DNA of 64,000 nt from Xenorhabdus budapestensis (lineage in GTDB: Bacteria > Pseudomonadota > Gammaproteobacteria > Enterobacterales > Enterobacteriaceae): contig NZ_NIBS01000004.1 of the NCBI RefSeq assembly GCF_002632465.1, positions 96,068-160,067 of the forward strand, read 5' to 3'. Numbering within the stretch: position 1 is the stretch's first letter; each line of letters opens with the position of its first letter. Of the stretch, positions 30,288 to 39,423 are shown piece by piece. The notes beneath the pieces were generated by a model. That model had not been told where the DNA came from and did no database searches. It saw only the letters and a list, made by a program, of their open reading frames with translations. The translations under genes were made by a program, and so were the position numbers.

Positions 30288-31748
30288 TCACAAAAGTGGA
30301 CTGAAAAAATAACAAAGACGTTCAAGGATGCGGTGCCGGACAGGGCGCTTTAGCCATTCTTCACTATCAAGCAGTGTAGATCGGGTAATATAATCCTGTT
30401 GAACAAGCATTAAGTCACTGCCAAACAGCCCATCATCAATAATAACTGTGATTTCAAAGTTCAACCACAAGCTGCGCATATCCAAATTGACAGAGCCAAC
30501 CATGCTGAGTTGCCCATCCACTAAAACGCTTTTTGTGTGTAATAGCCCATCCTCGAATTGATAAATTTTCACGCCTGCTTCCAGCAATTCTGTAAAAAAT
30601 GCCCGGCTTGCCCAACGCACAAGGAATGAATTGTTCTGGCTTGGCATAATAATGCTGACATCAACCCCACGCATGGCCGCAGTACAGATTGCGTGCATTA
30701 AATCGTCACTGGGCACAAAGTAGGGCGTAGTAAGAATGAGTTGCTCTCTGGCAGCAAAAATAGTAGTCATTAGGGATTGCTGTATCAACTCATCGGGAAA
30801 ACCGGGGCCGGAGGCAATGACCTGAGCGGTATGCCCGGATGCCTGTTCAAAAGGCATGATATTATTGTCAGGTGGCGGGGGCAGGTGGCGTTGACCCGTT
30901 TCCATTTCCCAGTCGAAAGCATAGACAATTCCCAATATTGCTGTGACAGGACCTTCCATCCTTACCATGATATCGATCCATTGACCAACTCCTGCATCCT
31001 GTTTGAAAAAACGGGGATCTACCATATTCATACTACCGGTATATGAAATATAGTTATCGATAAGAATAATTTTTCTATGCTGCCGCAAATCCATACGACG
31101 TAAAAACAGACGAAAGATATTAACTTTTAGTGACTCTACAAATTCAATGCCGCTCTTACGCATAATGTCAGAGTAGGGGCTGCGGCAAAATTGCCAGCTT
31201 CCGGCCGAATCTACCATTATACGGCATTTGACACCGCGCTTAGCTGCACGCATTAAAGCGTCAGTAACCTGATCAACCAACCCGCCAGCCTGCCATATAT
31301 AAAACACCATTTCGATACTATGATCAGCATTTTCTATATCATTGATGATAGATTTCAGAGACTCTTCATAAGAAGTCATGAGTTGCATTTGATTGCCTCT
31401 GACTCCTTTTATTTTCTGGCGGCGTTCACATAACCGGAACAGTGGCGCAGCCACTTCACTATTTGCATTGGCAAAGATATGTTTCGATTTCCTTAGCTCA
31501 GAGAGCCAATTAGCTACGGACGAGCGCATCTGTTTTGCTTGTTCAACTCTGCGTTTACCCAGATGCAGTTCGCCAAATGACAGATAAGCAACAACTCCGA
31601 CTAAAGGAAGGATGTAAATGATAAGTACCCAAGTCATCGCTGATGTCACTGGCCGACGTTTCATCAGGACTCGAATGGTGATACCGGCAATAATCAGCCA
31701 GTATAAGAAAAACGCCAGCCAGCTTAGTACAGAATAAATGGTTGTCAT
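30288..31748 (-). CDS. clsA: Cardiolipin synthase A
   Basis: This 486-residue inner-membrane phospholipase-D-family enzyme condenses phosphatidylglycerol to cardiolipin. Two N-terminal membrane segments (about residues 5-25 and 35-58) are followed by two HKD motifs (HRKIILID near residue 224, HTKSVLVD near residue 404). The C-terminus [10 protein letters not shown] is typical. The ATG at 31748 gives the E. coli length; a TTG three codons upstream is ignored. The neighbours yciU and yciY are as in E. coli. Confidence 0.96.
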   Translation of the reverse strand: MTTIYSVLSWLAFFLYWLIIAGITIRVLMKRRPVTSAMTWVLIIYILPLVGVVAYLSFGELHLGKRRVEQAKQMRSSVANWLSELRKSKHIFANANSEVAAPLFRLCERRQKIKGVRGNQMQLMTSYEESLKSIINDIENADHSIEMVFYIWQAGGLVDQVTDALMRAAKRGVKCRIMVDSAGSWQFCRSPYSDIMRKSGIEFVESLKVNIFRLFLRRMDLRQHRKIILIDNYISYTGSMNMVDPRFFKQDAGVGQWIDIMVRMEGPVTAILGIVYAFDWEMETGQRHLPPPPDNNIMPFEQASGHTAQVIASGPGFPDELIQQSLMTTIFAAREQLILTTPYFVPSDDLMHAICTAAMRGVDVSIIMPSQNNSFLVRWASRAFFTELLEAGVKIYQFEDGLLHTKSVLVDGQLSMVGSVNLDMRSLWLNFEITVIIDDGLFGSDLMLVQQDYITRSTLLDSEEWLKRPVRHRILERLCYFFSPLL

Positions 31749-32070
31749 AGGTGGCAATCAATCCTGTTTAGGTATTTTAATACTGTTGTTAGTGTAAGTT
31801 TCTGGAAATTTAGAAAAACTATCAAGGGGATACAGTCAAATTAGCAAAAAATAATCAAAATACTGCCAATATCCAATCAAATACAGTCTTATATATTATA
31901 TGATTGGGTTCGGCTCAATCAGATGTTATTTGTTTTGTTAAATTATGATGAAACATATTCAATATGAATATTGAGACAAATCTGTGATTAGTTGACATCC
32001 TTGATATTGACATTTAAGAATACTGCTATTCACTTGTATTGAGAGAAAGTTTAAACAACCAGGGTATTTT
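31749..32070. other. Divergent cls/yciY intergenic region
   Basis: About 320 bp of AT-rich DNA. It must contain both promoters. No specific element stands out. Confidence 0.4.
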
Positions 32071-32247
32071 ATGAAAAAAAGCAGGAATGAAGTAGGAAGA
32101 TGGCGTCTCCTTCGTCAAAATATCCGCCGTCGTCGTCGTTGGTTAGAAGGTCAATCACGCCGAAATTCACGTATCTATACATTACGTAAGATAAATAATT
32201 ACAAACATCGCAGGTCGATTCTGTTCATACAAAACGCAGAGCTGTAG
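32071..32247 (+). CDS. yciY: Small basic protein YciY
   Basis: A 58-residue ORF reads MKKSRNEVGRWRLLRQ..., and contains the segment RRWLEGQSRRNSRIYTLRK. It is very rich in arginine and matches E. coli YciY (57 aa, unknown function), especially EVGRWR and RWLEGQSRRN. The position directly after divergent cls is the same as in E. coli. Codon-level conservation over the N-terminal 40 residues makes it a real gene despite its size. Its positive charge suggests binding to RNA, DNA or membrane lipid, but no function is known. Confidence 0.88.
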   Translation: MKKSRNEVGRWRLLRQNIRRRRRWLEGQSRRNSRIYTLRKINNYKHRRSILFIQNAEL

Positions 32248-32304
32248 CTGTTTTAAATATGATATGTGTATGTGGCATGATGCAGATGTTTTTGGATCTT
32301 TATT

Positions 32305-32323
32305 GAATATGATAGTCATTTGC
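32305..32323 (+). promoter_or_regulatory. Candidate Fur box upstream of tonB
   Basis: GAATATGATAGTCATTTGC matches 14 of 19 positions of the Fur consensus GATAATGATAATCATTATC. It lies 35-80 bp before the plausible tonB starts, where iron repression of tonB would be expected. Confidence 0.65.
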
Positions 32324-32357
32324 ATTTAAACTAATGGCTATCTTAAAATTAACTATC

Positions 32358-33065
32358 ATGCTGCTAATCAAGAATTTTCTTATGCGTTGGATACATTGGC
32401 CAGTACTACTCTCTGTTTGTTTACATATTTTCATTGCCGCGGCGCTTTTTGGCTCCATTAAATCTGGAGAACCGCCGGAAGCTCCTCCGATGTCTGTAGC
32501 CATGATCCAGTTGGCGGCGGAAGAGTCTCCTGTCTCTGAACCTGCTATGCCTGAATCCGTTTCTGAACCAGAGCCTGAACCGGAACCTATTGCAAAAATA
32601 GCGCTAGTTAAACCTAAGCCTGAAAAGAAACCGGAAAAGAAGAAAATTGCTAAAAAAGAGTCTAAGCCAAAAGAGATAAAGACGGAAAAAACGTCAGAAG
32701 AACCTGTGAAACCGATTACGGATCAAGAACTGCTGTTAGCAAAAAACTTGAATGACCAGAAACCAACTGACTCTGCCATCAGAGACACTTCTAGAGCACA
32801 AAGTGGGCCGAAGGCATTGAGCAGGATGGATCCTATTTATCCATCCAGAGCGCAACAGTTGGGTACAGAAGGCACTGTGCGGGTAAAATATGATATTGAT
32901 GAAAATGGTCGGGTTAAGAATATCGAAATTATTTCTGCGGATCCTAAAAATGTTTTCGAACGTGAGGTGAAAAAAGCCATGAGAAAATGGCGGTATGAAA
33001 AGAAACCGGCAACGGGATATGTGACTACTATTGAATTTAGGTTGTCAGGCATTTCACTATCATAA
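32358..33065 (+). CDS. tonB: TonB energy transducer
   Basis: This protein of about 235 residues spans the periplasm and transmits the proton motive force from ExbB/ExbD to outer-membrane iron-siderophore and B12 receptors. It has one N-terminal membrane anchor (WPVLLSVCLHIFIAAALFGSI, with the functional SxxxH pattern). A Pro/Glu-Pro/Lys-rich region follows (EPEPEPEP and KPKPEKKPEKKK). The C-terminal TonB domain has PIYPSRAQQLGTEGTVRVKYDIDENGRV and the MRKWRYE segment. The start is uncertain: in-frame ATGs lie at 32334, 32358 and 32382, all without a good ribosome site. The first is almost on the Fur box, so a later one is favoured. Confidence 0.92.
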   Translation: MLLIKNFLMRWIHWPVLLSVCLHIFIAAALFGSIKSGEPPEAPPMSVAMIQLAAEESPVSEPAMPESVSEPEPEPEPIAKIALVKPKPEKKPEKKKIAKKESKPKEIKTEKTSEEPVKPITDQELLLAKNLNDQKPTDSAIRDTSRAQSGPKALSRMDPIYPSRAQQLGTEGTVRVKYDIDENGRVKNIEIISADPKNVFEREVKKAMRKWRYEKKPATGYVTTIEFRLSGISLS

Positions 33066-33089
33066 CTTATTAGCAATAAAAATTAGTAA

Positions 33090-33123
33090 TAAAAAAGGAG
33101 CTCATTCAATGTGCTCCTTTAGT
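33090..33123. terminator. Bidirectional terminator between tonB and yciA
   Basis: AAAGGAGC (33094-33101) pairs with GCTCCTTT (33113-33120), with A and T runs on the outer sides. It lies between convergent genes. Confidence 0.82.
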
Positions 33124-33149
33124 TTGTGAGTTACTTTTCTAATGAATCG

Positions 33150-33584
33150 TTACTCTGAATCACTGCTTTCCAGTTTGAAGTTTCTTTTCCCTTCCGGTAA
33201 AGGACGGGAAGTATTATTTTCATTAACGGCCACGTATGTGAAAACAGCTTCTGTTGCCCGGTAACGTTGCCCAACTGGTTCAGAGGCCACTTTCTTCACC
33301 CAAACTTCAATATGAATGGTGATGGATGAATTTCCCGTTTTCAGACAACGGGCATAACAGCAAACGACGTCACCTACCGCAACTGGTTTTAGAAAACTGA
33401 TTCCATTTACGCTAACAGTAACTACGCGTCCCAGAGCAATTTCTTTTGCCAGAATTGCGCCGCCAATATCCATTTGAGACATCAGCCAGCCACCGAAGAT
33501 ATCCCCATTGGCGTTAGTGTCAGCAGGCATGGCCAGTGTACGGAGAACCAACTCTCCGTTTGGTAAGCATTGTTGTTGTGTCAT
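33150..33584 (-). CDS. yciA: Acyl-CoA thioesterase YciA
   Basis: This 144-residue hotdog-fold thioesterase hydrolyses a broad range of acyl-CoAs in the cytoplasm. Family motifs are NANGDIFGGWLMSQMDIGGAI, with the catalytic aspartate near residue 42, and RVVTVSVNGISFLKPVAVGD. It lies 75 bp after yciB on the same strand, the standard enteric order tonB-yciA-yciB. Confidence 0.95.
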   Translation of the reverse strand: MTQQQCLPNGELVLRTLAMPADTNANGDIFGGWLMSQMDIGGAILAKEIALGRVVTVSVNGISFLKPVAVGDVVCCYARCLKTGNSSITIHIEVWVKKVASEPVGQRYRATEAVFTYVAVNENNTSRPLPEGKRNFKLESSDSE

Positions 33585-33659
33585 TAGAAAACTTGCTTTA
33601 TTTGGTGATTACAACAATACCTGCCAGTAATTCGGCAGGTATCCATATGAAAGTTATTA

Positions 33660-34196
33660 TTATTCTTGTTTGCGAGGCAGATGGCGGTAGATATATATCA
33701 CACTCAACACGGTAAAGACCAGTGTTAATGCTGTTAACCCGAACACTTTAAAGTTAACCCAAATATTTTGAGGTAGCCAGAAAGCAACATAAATATTTGC
33801 CAACGCGCAGGCGATAAAGAAGATTGCCCAAGCCATGTTCAGCTTGTTCCAGATAGTATCAGGTAATTTTAATTCTTTACCCAACATCCGTTGGATCAGT
33901 GGCTTTTTCATAACCCACTGGCTAATAAGCAGAACTAAGGCAAAAATAGCATAAACGGCAGTTACCTTCCATTTAATGAACAAATCGCTGTGAAAAGCCA
34001 ATGTTAATGTGCCAAAGATGGCAACCATGACAAATGTAATTAAGGAGGATTTTTCAACTTTGCGATACATCAAATAGGCGATGACAACGGCCAGGCCTGT
34101 CGCTGCTATTAACGCTCCTGAAGCATAGAAAATGTCATACATCTTGTAGACGACGAAAAAAACGACTAATGGCAAAAAGTCTAAAAGTTGTTTCAT
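33660..34196 (-). CDS. yciB: Inner membrane septation protein A family (YciB/IspZ)
   Basis: This 178-residue integral membrane protein has five predicted segments. It begins [27 protein letters not shown], the family signature, and has [12 protein letters not shown] near residue 90 and [12 protein letters not shown] after it. E. coli YciB is linked to envelope synthesis and cell shape through contacts with the elongasome and divisome. In E. coli yciC follows directly; here a SulP transporter gene is inserted between them. Confidence 0.95.
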   Translation of the reverse strand: MKQLLDFLPLVVFFVVYKMYDIFYASGALIAATGLAVVIAYLMYRKVEKSSLITFVMVAIFGTLTLAFHSDLFIKWKVTAVYAIFALVLLISQWVMKKPLIQRMLGKELKLPDTIWNKLNMAWAIFFIACALANIYVAFWLPQNIWVNFKVFGLTALTLVFTVLSVIYIYRHLPRKQE

Positions 34197-34371
34197 AAAT
34201 TGGACTCACTTTAATACCGATGGTGGCATGTTCCTGAATTTATGCCAGAGTGTATCAGATCTCAATGAAATGGTTTAAAGAAAAAGGTTGGGAGCGGAAT
34301 GATGAGGATTGTGAGTTTTGATTTAACACAGCATTATAATGTGCCTCATTTCACGAAAGGACTGTAATGCT

Positions 34372-36114
34372 ATGTTGTGGAAAAAAATATTGTGGAAAAG
34401 CGTGTTGAAGTGGAAAAGGTTATATCGCTGGATGCCGGGATTGGAGAGTCTTTGTCACTATCGTAAAGAGTATTTCAGTCATGATGTGCGAGCCGGTTTG
34501 TCTGTTGCTGCTGTCGCTTTGCCTGTTGCGATTGCGTATGCTGAATTAATGGGAATAAGCGCTATCATTGGCCTGTATGCTTGTATTTTACCCATGATTG
34601 CTTATGCGTTGTTTGGAACATCTCGCCAGTTGATAGTCGGGCCGGATGCTGCAACATGTGCTGTTATCGCGGCTGCGGTTACTCCGCTGGCGTTAGGGAA
34701 TGAAGATGTTCGTTGGCAGCTCGCCATCGTGATGACATTGATGACGGGATTTTGGTGCATACTGGCAAGTCACTTTCGGCTGGGAGCATTTGCTGATTTT
34801 ATCTCCCGGCCCATTTTAAAAGGTTTTATTAATGGGGTGGCGATTACTATTGTGGCGGATCAGATCGCCAAAGTATTTGGGCTTTCCGGTTTACCACCAG
34901 AATTGATTGAACGATTGGTTGCATTAGCGCATAAGTTGCTGGCATCTCATTGGCCGACTGTCGGGATGTCCGCAATGACGTTATTAGTTTTGCTGAGTGT
35001 ACGTTTTCTGCGACCAGGTTGGCCTGCACCGTTGCTGGCGATGATCATTTCTACTTATGTGAGTTGGCAATTTGAATTGAATCAATATGGTATTCAAATT
35101 GTTGGTCATATGAAGGACGGTTTGCCGATTGTCCCAATGCCTGAATTCGAGTTCAGCAGCATACGTGATTTGGTTGTTCCTTCCATCAACCTTGCGGTGA
35201 TCAGTTTTGTCAGTTTCATGATGACAGCACGCAGTTTTGCCAGTAAAAATGGTTATCAGGTGGATGCTGATTTAGAATTACGGGCGTTGGGCATCGCCAA
35301 TATTGCGTCATCGTTATCACAAGGATTTGCAGTCAGTGCCGCCAGCAGCCGTACCGCAGTCAATGATGCTCTTGGTGGGAAAACGCAGATGGTATCGGTT
35401 ATTTCTGCAATAGCCATATTATTAGTATTGTTTTTTATGACTGAATTTCTGTCATATATCCCATTATCATCATTAGGCATTGTCCTGATCTTTTCTACAT
35501 GGTCATTACTCGGGTTAAAGAATATCTGGGCATATCGGAAACGTAATCGTCAGGCTTTTATATTATCCATTTTCACATTGATTGCAGTTTTATTAGTCGG
35601 TGTGATTGATGGTATTGGTTTTGCTGTATTATTGGGTTTATTGCAATTTTTACGTATTATTTTTCGTCCTTCTGATCAGCTGTTGGGTGTAAATGAGCAA
35701 GGTATGATCCGTTCAATCAATCAAGGCAATGATATTGAACCAGTGGATGGAGTCATGATGTATCGTTTTAATTCACCTTTAACTTATTTTAATGTCGGGT
35801 ATTTCAAGAAACGGATTTTACAGCATGTAAATAGCACCTTAAAACGTCCTGAATGGTTGGTTGTGGATGCAACAGTCAGTTTTACCTATGATGATGTGAG
35901 TGTGTTTGCTGCGTTGGATGAACTCATTACGGAACTGAAACGAAAAAGGATAACGTTAATCCTTGCTGGCCGCAGAACTGAATTGAAGAACTGGATCAAA
36001 CAAAACAAACTCAAGCGCAGTGATGAGGATTTAATTATTGTTCCTGATCTCTATTTTGCTATTCGTTTGATTCAGAGTAAGAAACAAGTTGAAGAGAAGA
36101 GCCTCGCTGAGTAG
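34372..36114 (+). CDS. SulP-family anion transporter with STAS domain
   Basis: The 580-residue protein has about ten or more membrane segments and begins with the SulP signature HDVRAGLSVAAVALPVAIAYAELMGISAIIGLYACILP. GPDAATCAVIA follows near residue 100, and a cytoplasmic STAS domain occupies about residues 450-560 (VDGVMMYRFNSPLTYFNVGYFKKRI, LVVDATVSFTYDDVS). The substrate may be sulfate, bicarbonate or a dicarboxylate. It differs from E. coli DauA in sequence, so the substrate cannot be called. A GAAAGGA site supports the ATG at 34372. The gene interrupts the conserved yciB-yciC order and has its own strand. Confidence 0.88.
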   Translation: MLWKKILWKSVLKWKRLYRWMPGLESLCHYRKEYFSHDVRAGLSVAAVALPVAIAYAELMGISAIIGLYACILPMIAYALFGTSRQLIVGPDAATCAVIAAAVTPLALGNEDVRWQLAIVMTLMTGFWCILASHFRLGAFADFISRPILKGFINGVAITIVADQIAKVFGLSGLPPELIERLVALAHKLLASHWPTVGMSAMTLLVLLSVRFLRPGWPAPLLAMIISTYVSWQFELNQYGIQIVGHMKDGLPIVPMPEFEFSSIRDLVVPSINLAVISFVSFMMTARSFASKNGYQVDADLELRALGIANIASSLSQGFAVSAASSRTAVNDALGGKTQMVSVISAIAILLVLFFMTEFLSYIPLSSLGIVLIFSTWSLLGLKNIWAYRKRNRQAFILSIFTLIAVLLVGVIDGIGFAVLLGLLQFLRIIFRPSDQLLGVNEQGMIRSINQGNDIEPVDGVMMYRFNSPLTYFNVGYFKKRILQHVNSTLKRPEWLVVDATVSFTYDDVSVFAALDELITELKRKRITLILAGRRTELKNWIKQNKLKRSDEDLIIVPDLYFAIRLIQSKKQVEEKSLAE

Positions 36115-36154
36115 GGCGAGGCAATTGATTTCTTATGTGTAACTAACTTGTAAT

Positions 36155-36895
36155 TTACTGATTTTGTGGTTTAGTCAGCATATACAAACGGAATAGATAA
36201 ATCAGCAATATAGAAGACAGCAGATTATTCAGTGATGATAGTGCGATATCAGGCAGTTTGGACAAACCCAGTACTAAAATCAGTTTTATTGCAAGCCATA
36301 GTAGTACAGCAGGAACTAACAGGCGAAAATTATTGAACGCTAATCTCCAGCTTTCTTGCATGGAAGCAAAGACCCCTTTACCTTTATCAAGCAGAAAAAT
36401 AGGGGCAAATGCAAATGTAATTGAAAATAGAACTCCTGGGATGTACATCAACGCATGACCTATCTGAACCAATAGAGTACAGATAAACATCAGCAATAAC
36501 ATCTTAGGTAATTGAATAAGCGATAGTTTACTGACCTGTAATGCATTGGTTTGATGCCCATTTGAAATAGCACTGATAAGTATCAATACACTGACAGTGA
36601 GTAAAGTATCGCCAAATATGTTGGAAAATAGGATCCCGAATGCTGTACGCAGGAACATTAACTGCTCTTCCGGGGTCAATTGCTCTACGAAGTTTTTAAT
36701 GCCCGCATTGCCTGATTCTTTGAAAGCATCTTGTATCTCAACCAGTAACTTGAGTTGCTCACCATCAGGCATGAGAACATGTTCCAGCAGTGTTGTCACC
36801 AACGCGGCCAAAACAGAGAGTATGACAATATTCAACAGTTGATGCTTAAAGAAGTTGAGACTGTCACGATACAGGGTATTTGCCGTGATGGGCAT
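36155..36895 (-). CDS. yciC: YciC family inner membrane protein (UPF0259)
   Basis: This 246-residue membrane protein has about six hydrophobic segments and matches E. coli YciC in PITANTLYRDSLNFF, LTPEEQL, FASMQESWRLAF and LLSSILLIYLFRLYML. The function is unknown. The ATG at 36895 is preceded by AGGAG and gives the family start; a TTG nine codons upstream is discounted. It is separated from yciB by the SulP gene on the opposite strand. Confidence 0.93.
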   Translation of the reverse strand: MPITANTLYRDSLNFFKHQLLNIVILSVLAALVTTLLEHVLMPDGEQLKLLVEIQDAFKESGNAGIKNFVEQLTPEEQLMFLRTAFGILFSNIFGDTLLTVSVLILISAISNGHQTNALQVSKLSLIQLPKMLLLMFICTLLVQIGHALMYIPGVLFSITFAFAPIFLLDKGKGVFASMQESWRLAFNNFRLLVPAVLLWLAIKLILVLGLSKLPDIALSSLNNLLSSILLIYLFRLYMLTKPQNQ

Positions 36896-37272
36896 GAAAA
36901 TGGCTCCTATCAGATGAAACAATGATGATACCTAATTGTACCTTGTTCGACAGATTATTGGATACCTAAAAGATAAAGTTAGTCACTATTGCAGAATATT
37001 TGTTACCAGAAACGATTTTTGGTTAATTTTTGTTCTTATGATAATTGCGTTAATTCTGTGTTAACTGAACAGGATCTAATTGATATATATTAGTTGTCAA
37101 TATAATACTAATGTTCTTAATTATAAGTTGTAATCAAAAATTGATATAAAAATTTAATATTTACTTCACCATAAATATATATTCAAGTAATTTTGATTTG
37201 GATCAATTAAAAATATTCCATAGATGAAATAATAAATTTGTAAATAACAAAACCACATAAATGGGATTGATA
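36896..37272. other. Divergent yciC/ompW intergenic region
   Basis: The 377 bp contain an exact FNR consensus site near the ompW side and otherwise AT-rich DNA without ORFs. Confidence 0.5.
37193..37206 (+). promoter_or_regulatory. FNR-type binding site upstream of ompW
   Basis: TTGATTTGGATCAA matches the FNR consensus TTGATNNNNATCAA exactly. It is centred about 73 bp before the ompW ATG, a suitable position for activation from a start some 30 bp upstream of the gene. E. coli ompW is known to be FNR-controlled. Confidence 0.8.
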
Positions 37273-37914
37273 ATGAAAAAGATTTCTGCGCTTGTCTTGG
37301 CTGCTGCAACTCTGGCTCCATCATTGACTTTTGCCCATGAAGCCGGTGATTTCCTATTCCGTGCAGGTACAGCAACGGTAAGACCAAATGCTGGCTCTGA
37401 TAACGTTTTAGGTTTAGGTTCATTTGATGTAAATAATAACACACAGTTAGGTTTAACTTTTGGTTATATGGTCACTGATAACATTGGTGTTGAATTATTG
37501 GCTGCTACGCCATTTCAGCATAATGTTAACCTGCCGAAAGCTGGTGAGATCGCAAGGGTTAAACATTTACCACCAACATTAATGGCACAATACTATTTTG
37601 GTGATAAAGAAAATAATTTACGTCCTTATATTGGTGTAGGGGTAAACTACACAACATTCTTTGATGAAAAATTTAATAATAACGCAACTGTTAAAGCGGC
37701 GAATTTAAATAGTCTGGATCTGAAAGATTCCTGGGGGGTTGCAGGTCAGGTAGGTTTAGATTATCAACTGGATAAAAACTGGATGTTGAATACTTCACTC
37801 TGGTGGATGAATATTGAAACTGATGTGAAATTTAAAGCAGGCGATAAAGATTATAAATATAAAACCCGTCTTGATCCTTGGGTATTTATGTTTGGTGTCG
37901 GTTATAAATTCTGA
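37273..37914 (+). CDS. ompW: Outer membrane protein W
   Basis: This 213-residue eight-stranded beta-barrel porin has a signal peptide of about 21 residues (MKKISALVLAAATLAPSLTFA) and begins mature HEAGDFLFRAGTATVRPN, as in other OmpW proteins. The GSFDVNNNTQLGLTFGYMVTDNIGVELLAATPF segment and the terminal FGVGYKF with C-terminal phenylalanine fit BAM-dependent insertion. It probably forms a channel for small hydrophobic molecules. It is expected to respond to oxygen through the FNR site. The start at 37273 is chosen over a codon 12 bases upstream because it begins the signal peptide. Confidence 0.95.
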   Translation: MKKISALVLAAATLAPSLTFAHEAGDFLFRAGTATVRPNAGSDNVLGLGSFDVNNNTQLGLTFGYMVTDNIGVELLAATPFQHNVNLPKAGEIARVKHLPPTLMAQYYFGDKENNLRPYIGVGVNYTTFFDEKFNNNATVKAANLNSLDLKDSWGVAGQVGLDYQLDKNWMLNTSLWWMNIETDVKFKAGDKDYKYKTRLDPWVFMFGVGYKF

Positions 37915-37969
37915 TTATTTGATGATGCGAGTGTAATTAACCTGTGTGTTTGATAACCCAATAGATTTC

Positions 37970-37996
37970 AAGTTGCAGCTTTGTTAGCTGCAACTT
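37970..37996. repeat. Perfect hairpin AAGTTGCAGCT downstream of ompW
   Basis: AAGTTGCAGCT (37970-37980) and AGCTGCAACTT (37986-37996) form an 11-bp perfect stem with a five-base loop. The wider ATAGATTTCAAGTTGCAGC context recalls short intergenic palindromes common in Photorhabdus, Xenorhabdus and Yersinia. That resemblance is from memory. Confidence 0.5.
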
Positions 37997-38021
37997 AAAA
38001 GATAAAGGGTCTAAGAGAGAA

Positions 38022-38056
38022 TCAATGGGGCATAGCATATGCTTGCCCCATTTTTA
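38022..38056. terminator. Bidirectional terminator between ompW and the BON lipoprotein gene
   Basis: AATGGGGCA (38024-38032) pairs with TGCCCCATT (38044-38052), with AGCATATGCT inside the loop and a T run after the stem on the plus strand. Confidence 0.85.
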
Positions 38057-38074
38057 GGTATTTTCCCAACTTAT

Positions 38075-38389
38075 TCACCGGAGTTTTATGGAGTTAATAA
38101 CGGTTTTAACTCCCTTAATCCCTCTTGCAATTTGAATTGCTTGTTTGACTTCTTCAGGAGAACGTGCAAATCCACTTAATTGCACACGTCCTTTATAGGT
38201 TTCTACACTAATGTTATTGGATTTCAAATTCTTAGCTTCAAATAGTGCGGTTTTTATTTTGGTAGTGATCACCGTATCATCAATGTAGTTTCCAGTGCTT
38301 TCTGTTGTTGCCGTTGGAGCACATGCAGATACCGTAACGGCTATAACTGCCGCAATAAGAAATGCAGAAATGGCCTTCAATTTTTTCAT
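38075..38389 (-). CDS. BON-domain lipoprotein
   Basis: This 104-residue protein has a signal peptide with a probable lipobox (AVTVSAC, cysteine at residue 23) and one BON domain (about residues 38-104). The domain shows DDTVITTKIKTALFEA, VSVETYKGRVQLSGFARSPEEV-like strands and GVKTVINSI. BON domains bind phospholipid or protein surfaces, as in OsmY and DolP. It is likely anchored in the periplasm or outer membrane as an envelope stress factor. The exact role is not known. It stands alone between ompW and trpA, where E. coli has yciGFE. Confidence 0.85.
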   Translation of the reverse strand: MKKLKAISAFLIAAVIAVTVSACAPTATTESTGNYIDDTVITTKIKTALFEAKNLKSNNISVETYKGRVQLSGFARSPEEVKQAIQIARGIKGVKTVINSIKLR

Positions 38390-38616
38390 AGTAAGTCTCC
38401 ATTGATGTCAAAAAATAATGTTGTTAAATATAAATATTATTCTTCTATTACTTTGATTTTTCATTTCATTTGGTTACATGGTTTTATTACAGAGTAATAA
38501 TGTGATGACGATAATTAAGAAGTATTGTTGAAGACAGAATAAATTACAAATAACGGAGGTTCTTTTTCAGACAGCAATTTTCCTCCATAAACTGAGCTAT
38601 GGAGGAAAGAGAGTGA

Positions 38617-39423
38617 TTATTTCTGGGTTGCTGATTTCATGGAACGGACAAATATCGTGAGTTTTTCCAACATAATTTGAGGTTGATGTAAATTATTCTC
38701 AATGATATTTATCACAGCAGAGCCTGAAATAGCACCGGCAACCTCACTATTGATGACAGATATGACTTGCTCTGGTTCAGAAATTCCGAACCCTTGTAGA
38801 GCAGGTACTGCATGATATTCTTTTAGTTTATTAACCAAATGTGTCAGTGGTTGTTCCATCCGATTTTGAGTTCCTGTGATACCGGCTCTTGACAGCAGAT
38901 AAATGTAACCGCGCCCTAATGAGGCAATTTCACGTAGCAAATTATCATCTGCATTGGGTGGACAGATGAAGATCGGTGCAATGCCATGTTTTATGGCCGC
39001 TGAATAAAAAGGGCGTGATTCAGATAATGGCACATCAGCAACCAGAACCGAATCAACACCCGCTTTTTTACAGTGATTGTAAAATTCATCTATCCCATGA
39101 TGAAATACCAGATTTGCGTACATCAGCAGTCCGATTGGAATATCAGGATGTTTTGTCCGAATTTGTGCCAATAACTCAAGACATAATGTCGGTGTGACTT
39201 TGGCAGATAACGCACGCAGATTAGCATTTTGAATCGTCGAGCCATCTGCAAAAGGGTCGGAAAATGGAATGCCGATTTCTAAGGCATCGGCTCCACCGGA
39301 AATGAGAGCGTCGATAATATCTAAAGATAATTCAGGATTAGGATCGCCAAGAGTGACAAAGGGAACGAAAGCGCCTTGATTTTGTTTTTCTAACTTTTTA
39401 AATAACAATTCGTAACGTTCCAT
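38617..39423 (-). CDS. trpA: Tryptophan synthase alpha chain
   Basis: This 268-residue TIM-barrel subunit cleaves indole-3-glycerol phosphate to indole and glyceraldehyde-3-phosphate. The catalytic glutamate lies in [15 protein letters not shown] (near residue 49) and the aspartate in [11 protein letters not shown] (near residue 60 of the C half). Its ATG overlaps the trpB stop by one base, so it is translationally coupled. It is the last gene of the trp operon. Confidence 0.97.
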   Translation of the reverse strand: MERYELLFKKLEKQNQGAFVPFVTLGDPNPELSLDIIDALISGGADALEIGIPFSDPFADGSTIQNANLRALSAKVTPTLCLELLAQIRTKHPDIPIGLLMYANLVFHHGIDEFYNHCKKAGVDSVLVADVPLSESRPFYSAAIKHGIAPIFICPPNADDNLLREIASLGRGYIYLLSRAGITGTQNRMEQPLTHLVNKLKEYHAVPALQGFGISEPEQVISVINSEVAGAISGSAVINIIENNLHQPQIMLEKLTIFVRSMKSATQK

